Shown in pieces: positions 12,509 to 15,157 of a stretch of 15,157 bases of DNA (positions are counted from its first letter, which is position 1; every line of letters begins with the position of its first letter). The DNA lies in contig JAFKKW010000209.1 of NCBI GenBank assembly GCA_017304275.1, positions 1-15,157 on the forward strand, in the 5' to 3' direction. The stretch is from Hyphomicrobiales bacterium (GTDB lineage Bacteria > Pseudomonadota > Alphaproteobacteria > Rhizobiales > Hyphomicrobiaceae). The notes under the pieces are model-generated. The model searched no databases. It was not told the origin of the DNA and saw only the letters and a program-made list of their open reading frames with translations. The position numbers were made by a program, and so were the translations under genes.

Positions 12509-13075
12509 GTGGTGACTGAAGATCTATCGTTCCAAAAAGACGAGCTGCCGGACGACCGCTCACTGATTATCGTCGACGACGACCGGCCCTTTCTGCAGCG
12601 GCTCGCACGGGCCATGGAGTTGCGAGGGTTCGAGGTGCGCAGCGCGCATTCGATCGCCGAGGGCATCGAGCTGATCCGGGCGCAGGCGCCGGCGTTCGCC
12701 GTCGTCGACATGCGGCTCGAGGACGGGAACGGTCTCGACGTGATCGCCGAGCTGACGCGCGTCAGACCGGATACGCGCATCATCGTGCTCACGGGCTACG
12801 GCAACATCGCGACGGCGGTCTCGGCCGTGAAGCTCGGCGCCGTCGATTATCTCGCCAAGCCCGCCGACGCGGACGACGTCACCGACGCGCTGCTCGCGCC
12901 TCACAATGCCAAGGCCGCGCCGCCTGAAAACCCGATGTCCGCCGATCGCGTCCGCTGGGAGCACATTCAGCGCGTGTACGAGCTGTGCAACCGCAACGTC
13001 TCGGAGACCGCGCGCCGGCTCAACATGCACCGGCGCACGCTGCAGCGTATCCTCGCCAAGCGGGCGCCGAAGTAG
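12509..13075 (+). CDS. regA: RegA/PrrA/ActR-type response regulator
   Basis: This 188-residue regulator has a receiver domain: acidic pocket VDDD (22-25), phospho-accepting Asp67 in VVDMRLEDGNG, Thr95 and Lys117 (AKPAD). A short linker and a Fis-type helix-turn-helix follow. The C-terminal WEHIQRVYELCNRNVSETAR run (150-169) with LNMHRRTLQRILAKRAP is the near-invariant RegA/PrrA/ActR DNA-binding end. When phosphorylated by RegB it activates or represses genes for respiration, carbon and nitrogen assimilation and energy metabolism. The start is one of two adjacent GTG codons (12509 or 12512); GGGAGG at 12497-12502 fits either. The linker lacks the long proline stretch of some homologues but keeps AAPPENP. 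It lies directly downstream of regB, as actSR does in rhizobia, unlike Rhodobacter where regA follows senC. Confidence 0.96.
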   Translation: MVTEDLSFQKDELPDDRSLIIVDDDRPFLQRLARAMELRGFEVRSAHSIAEGIELIRAQAPAFAVVDMRLEDGNGLDVIAELTRVRPDTRIIVLTGYGNIATAVSAVKLGAVDYLAKPADADDVTDALLAPHNAKAAPPENPMSADRVRWEHIQRVYELCNRNVSETARRLNMHRRTLQRILAKRAPK

Positions 13076-13110
13076 GCCTCGTCGTCTCTCGTCACCGCTC
13101 CCTTCACACC

Positions 13111-13194
13111 ATGGCCGCCTTTAAGGCGGCCATCCAGGGCGGCTTGTTCCGCGTCGGCGCGTAGCTCCTGGATGGCCGGGTCAAGCCCGGCCAT
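13111..13194. repeat. Composite palindromic repeat (REP-like) between regA and mmcB
   Basis: Two hairpins flank a spacer. ATGGCCGCC (13111-13119) pairs with GGCGGCCAT (13125-13133). ATGGCCGGG (13172-13180) pairs with CCCGGCCAT (13186-13194). The two units are also inverted relative to each other: CGGCCATCCAGG (13127-13138) is the exact reverse complement of CCTGGATGGCCG (13167-13178). The reverse strand of the second unit translates as SMAGLDPAIQ, the peptide seen in many spurious rhizobial ORFs, so this is a dispersed genomic repeat. Lying between convergent genes it probably also ends transcription in both directions. Confidence 0.8.
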
Positions 13195-13222
13195 GGAGTA
13201 GGAGAGGGAAGACGTGGATTTC

Positions 13223-13753
13223 CTACGCGTCGGCAATGCCGAGGCCGATCTCGGCCGGAAGCGTGGGGTCGAGCAAAACCGAAAGACGCGAGGCGGAGGC
13301 GCGGGCGAGGCGCAAGGTCATGGCTTTGCGCTTCGGCGCCGGCAGGCGGATCTCCGGCGCCGGGCGAATGATCTCGCCGCCGTAGCGGTCGGCGATGATG
13401 AGGCCCGCATCCTGGGGCAGGACCTCCTGCGGGAAGGCGGTGTCCACGGCGAAGAAGAGCCGATCGGAAAACTCGCGATATTCCGGCCATTTGTGATCGG
13501 AGCGGAAGTCCTCCAGGCACGACTTGATCTCGACGATCCAGAGCATGCCATCCGGTCCAATGCCGACCACGTCGGCGCGGCGGCCGTTGGGGAGCGGCAG
13601 CTCGGCAAGCGCCGTCAGCCCATGGGCAGCGAGCACGCGCACGACGCCGCGGCAAATCTCGCGCGCCGCGGCAGACTGCGGACCGCCGAGCGAGGGACGC
13701 GGGGCGATACCGTTGCCTGCCGCGTTGTCCACACCGTCGTCCGGGCCGGTCAT
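13223..13753 (-). CDS. mmcB: MmcB family DNA repair protein (PD-(D/E)XK nuclease-like)
   Basis: From ATG 13753 this is 176 residues, close to the usual 150-170 of MmcB proteins; an in-frame ATG at 13822 would add 23 unconserved residues. Its core is a restriction-endonuclease-like fold. Glu51 (ALAELPLPNG), Asp61 (RRADVVGIG) and the Glu75-Ile-Lys77 of LWIVEIKS make the E...D...ExK active-site pattern. DFRSDHKWPEYREFSDRLFFAV (82-103) and GLIIADRYGGEIIR (117-130) are characteristic of the family. In Caulobacter MmcB takes part in the response to mitomycin C damage, acting on DNA in the cytoplasm. I searched the upstream region for the alphaproteobacterial LexA box (GTTC-N7-GTTC) and did not find one. 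The gene is convergent with regA and divergent from the Lon-like gene. Confidence 0.85.
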   Translation of the reverse strand: MTGPDDGVDNAAGNGIAPRPSLGGPQSAAAREICRGVVRVLAAHGLTALAELPLPNGRRADVVGIGPDGMLWIVEIKSCLEDFRSDHKWPEYREFSDRLFFAVDTAFPQEVLPQDAGLIIADRYGGEIIRPAPEIRLPAPKRKAMTLRLARASASRLSVLLDPTLPAEIGLGIADA

Positions 13754-13912
13754 GGATCTGCCATTCCGGCATTGAACATTGCCTTCGGTTTGTCGTGATG
13801 TGACCACAGTCCGCTCATCCATCCGTTGTCGTCCGTTGACCCGGCGCCTCGTCTGTCGTTGCCCGGGTGTCTCGAACCTTGCAATTTAAGACACCGTGAG
13901 ATCGCCAATCCG
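13754..13912. promoter_or_regulatory. Divergent promoter region of mmcB and the Lon-like gene
   Basis: About 160 bases separate the two divergent starts and must hold both promoters. A weak rightward candidate is TTGCCC (13859-13864) with CAATTT 17 bases later. No clear leftward promoter, no LexA-type direct repeat and no strong hairpin were seen. Confidence 0.3.
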
Positions 13913-15157
13913 ATGTTCTTCAAACGGCTGACCAAGACCAAATCCGCGCCGGCGCCCTCGGGGGAGCCGGAAACACAGACCAGAACGTCCGGCGCCACAG
14001 CCGACGCGAGGGCCGGCCTGCAACCGCTCGCGGCCCAAGACCTTCGCCAGACCATCGACGGCAAGGACCTCGGCTTCAAGACCACCGCCGATCTCGAGCC
14101 CGCCCGCGGGCTCGTCGGCCAGGAGCGCGCGGTCGCCGCCATCGATTTCGGCCTCAGCATGCGGGCGCGCGATTTCAACATTCTCGTCGTGGGAGCACCC
14201 TCGGCCGAGCGGAATGGCGCGCTACGCGCGCATCTTGCCAAAATCGCGGCCGCATCACAAACGCCGCCGGACTGGGTGTACGTGACCAACTTCGCCGATC
14301 CGCGCCGGCCGCGCGCCATCTCGCTGCCTGCGGGACGTGCGAGCGCGCTGCAGCAGGGCGTTCTCTCGGCCATCCGCGAGCTTGCCGCGACGCTGCCGTC
14401 CGCATTCACCTCCGAGGACTATCGCGCGCGGCGGCGGGCGATCGACGAGGAGTTCCGCGGCGGTCAGGAGGACGCGCTGGATGCTGTTCAGACGCGCGCC
14501 GCGCAGCAGAACATCGCGGTACTACGCACGCCGCTCGGTTTCGCGATGGCGCCGATGCACGACGGCAAGGTCGTGCGGTCGGAAGTGTTCAGCCAGCTTC
14601 CCGAGGCAATGCGCCGCGACGTGGAGACGCGGATCTCGGCGCTTCAGGCCGAGCTCGAGTCCATCCTTGCGTCCACGCCGAAGGCCGACAAGCACCGGCG
14701 CCAGCAGCTCACCGCGCTCAACGAGGAGGTGATGCGGCACGCCATCGAGGACGCGCTCGACCTCGTTTCGGCGGCGTTCTCGGACGTGGCCGACGTGGCG
14801 TCGTTCCTGGCGGGCGTGGAAAAGGATCTGGTCGCAAACAGCGCCGTGTTCGCGGTGCCTGAAGGGGACGCCCGGATTGCACTGGCGCAAAGCGACCCAG
14901 CGCAAGACGCGCGCTTGCGCCGCTACCTCGTCAACGTCGTCGTCTCGCATGCGGACGCCAAGGCGGGGGCGCCCGTTGTGGAGGCAGCCAATCCCACGCT
15001 GCAACAGCTCATGGGGTCCATCGAGCCGTCGGCCGATGCTGCCGCCGCCGACTTTCTCTCGATCCGGTCCGGCGCGCTGCACCGCGCCAACGGCGGCGCG
15101 CTGGTCATCGACGCGCGCCGCGTGCTCGCCAATCCTGCCGCGTGGGATGCGCTCAAG
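13913..15157 (+). CDS. Lon-like AAA_32 family ATP-dependent protease, N-terminal part (runs off the right edge)
   Basis: The frame is open from ATG 13913 to the last base: 415 codons, no stop. After about 45 low-complexity residues comes the AAA_32 (LonB-like) core: LEPARGLVGQERAVAAIDFG (61-80), DFNILVVGAPSAERNGALRA (87-106) at the place of the Walker A loop, then WVYVTNFADPRRPRAISLP. A long helical insertion follows. Near the window end, LHRANGGALVIDARRVLANP is the family's signature just before the second ATPase part. The Lon-type Ser-Lys protease domain would lie beyond the window. These proteins are ATP-dependent proteases distinct from classical Lon, with unknown substrates in most bacteria. 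The Walker A site is odd, lacking the expected G-x-G-K/R spacing. Ribosome site is poor. It is divergent from mmcB. Confidence 0.8.
   Translation, partial: MFFKRLTKTKSAPAPSGEPETQTRTSGATADARAGLQPLAAQDLRQTIDGKDLGFKTTADLEPARGLVGQERAVAAIDFGLSMRARDFNILVVGAPSAERNGALRAHLAKIAAASQTPPDWVYVTNFADPRRPRAISLPAGRASALQQGVLSAIRELAATLPSAFTSEDYRARRRAIDEEFRGGQEDALDAVQTRAAQQNIAVLRTPLGFAMAPMHDGKVVRSEVFSQLPEAMRRDVETRISALQAELESILASTPKADKHRRQQLTALNEEVMRHAIEDALDLVSAAFSDVADVASFLAGVEKDLVANSAVFAVPEGDARIALAQSDPAQDARLRRYLVNVVVSHADAKAGAPVVEAANPTLQQLMGSIEPSADAAAADFLSIRSGALHRANGGALVIDARRVLANPAAWDALK

Noticed and set aside
12967..13236. 89-residue reverse-strand ORF containing MAGLDPAIQ
   Set aside because: The peptide comes from the palindromic repeat and the rest is antisense to the regA end; a well-known type of false ORF.
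13754..13912. LexA (SOS) box for mmcB
   Set aside because: No GTTC-N7-GTTC or GAAC-N7-GAAC was found; isolated GTTC/GAAC words lack a partner at the right distance.

Overview
The window looks like chromosome from a GC-rich alphaproteobacterium, most likely Hyphomicrobiales. The grounds are a RegB/RegA (ActS/ActR-type) redox two-component system beside a SCO/SenC gene, an intracellular PHA depolymerase, an MmcB-type nuclease, an AAA_32 Lon-like protease, and a palindromic repeat whose reverse strand encodes the 'MAGLDPAI' peptide common in spurious rhizobial ORFs. The genus is inferred, not shown. No transposase, integrase, phage gene or CRISPR array was seen.

Layout: 1-498 (-) is the N-terminal part of a PAS-domain signalling protein that leaves the window. 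919-2058 (+) is a saccharopine-dehydrogenase-family oxidoreductase, convergent with a GlcG/HbpS-like protein (2091-2525, -). 2895-4058 (-) is a soluble-looking slipin. Upstream of it on the same strand lie two overlapping tRNA-like genes (4393-4536): one has a four-base UUCG in place of the anticodon loop, the other has an Asn (GUU) anticodon but a mostly unpaired acceptor stem. Stem-loop-rich DNA flanks them on both sides. 4883-7499 (+) is a two-gene unit: a GMC oxidoreductase with a ferredoxin-like cysteine motif, then a methyltransferase with the hallmarks of protein arginine methyltransferases. folD (7622-8503, +) has a promoter with an inverted repeat centred on its -10 box, and converges on phaZ (8521-9894, -).

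The respiratory/redox block is a SCO gene (10081-10743, -) divergent from regB (10929-12359, +), with regA (12509-13075, +) behind regB under its own probable promoter. A composite palindromic repeat separates regA from the convergent mmcB (13223-13753, -). A Lon-like AAA_32 protease gene begins at 13913 (+) and runs off the right edge.

RegB/RegA and the SCO protein plausibly act together in redox sensing and cytochrome oxidase copper-site assembly. FolD supplies C1-folates and PhaZ mobilises stored polyhydroxybutyrate. The most unusual locus is the tRNA-like pair with its structured flanks. The PRMT-like methyltransferase beside the putative Fe-S GMC enzyme comes next.
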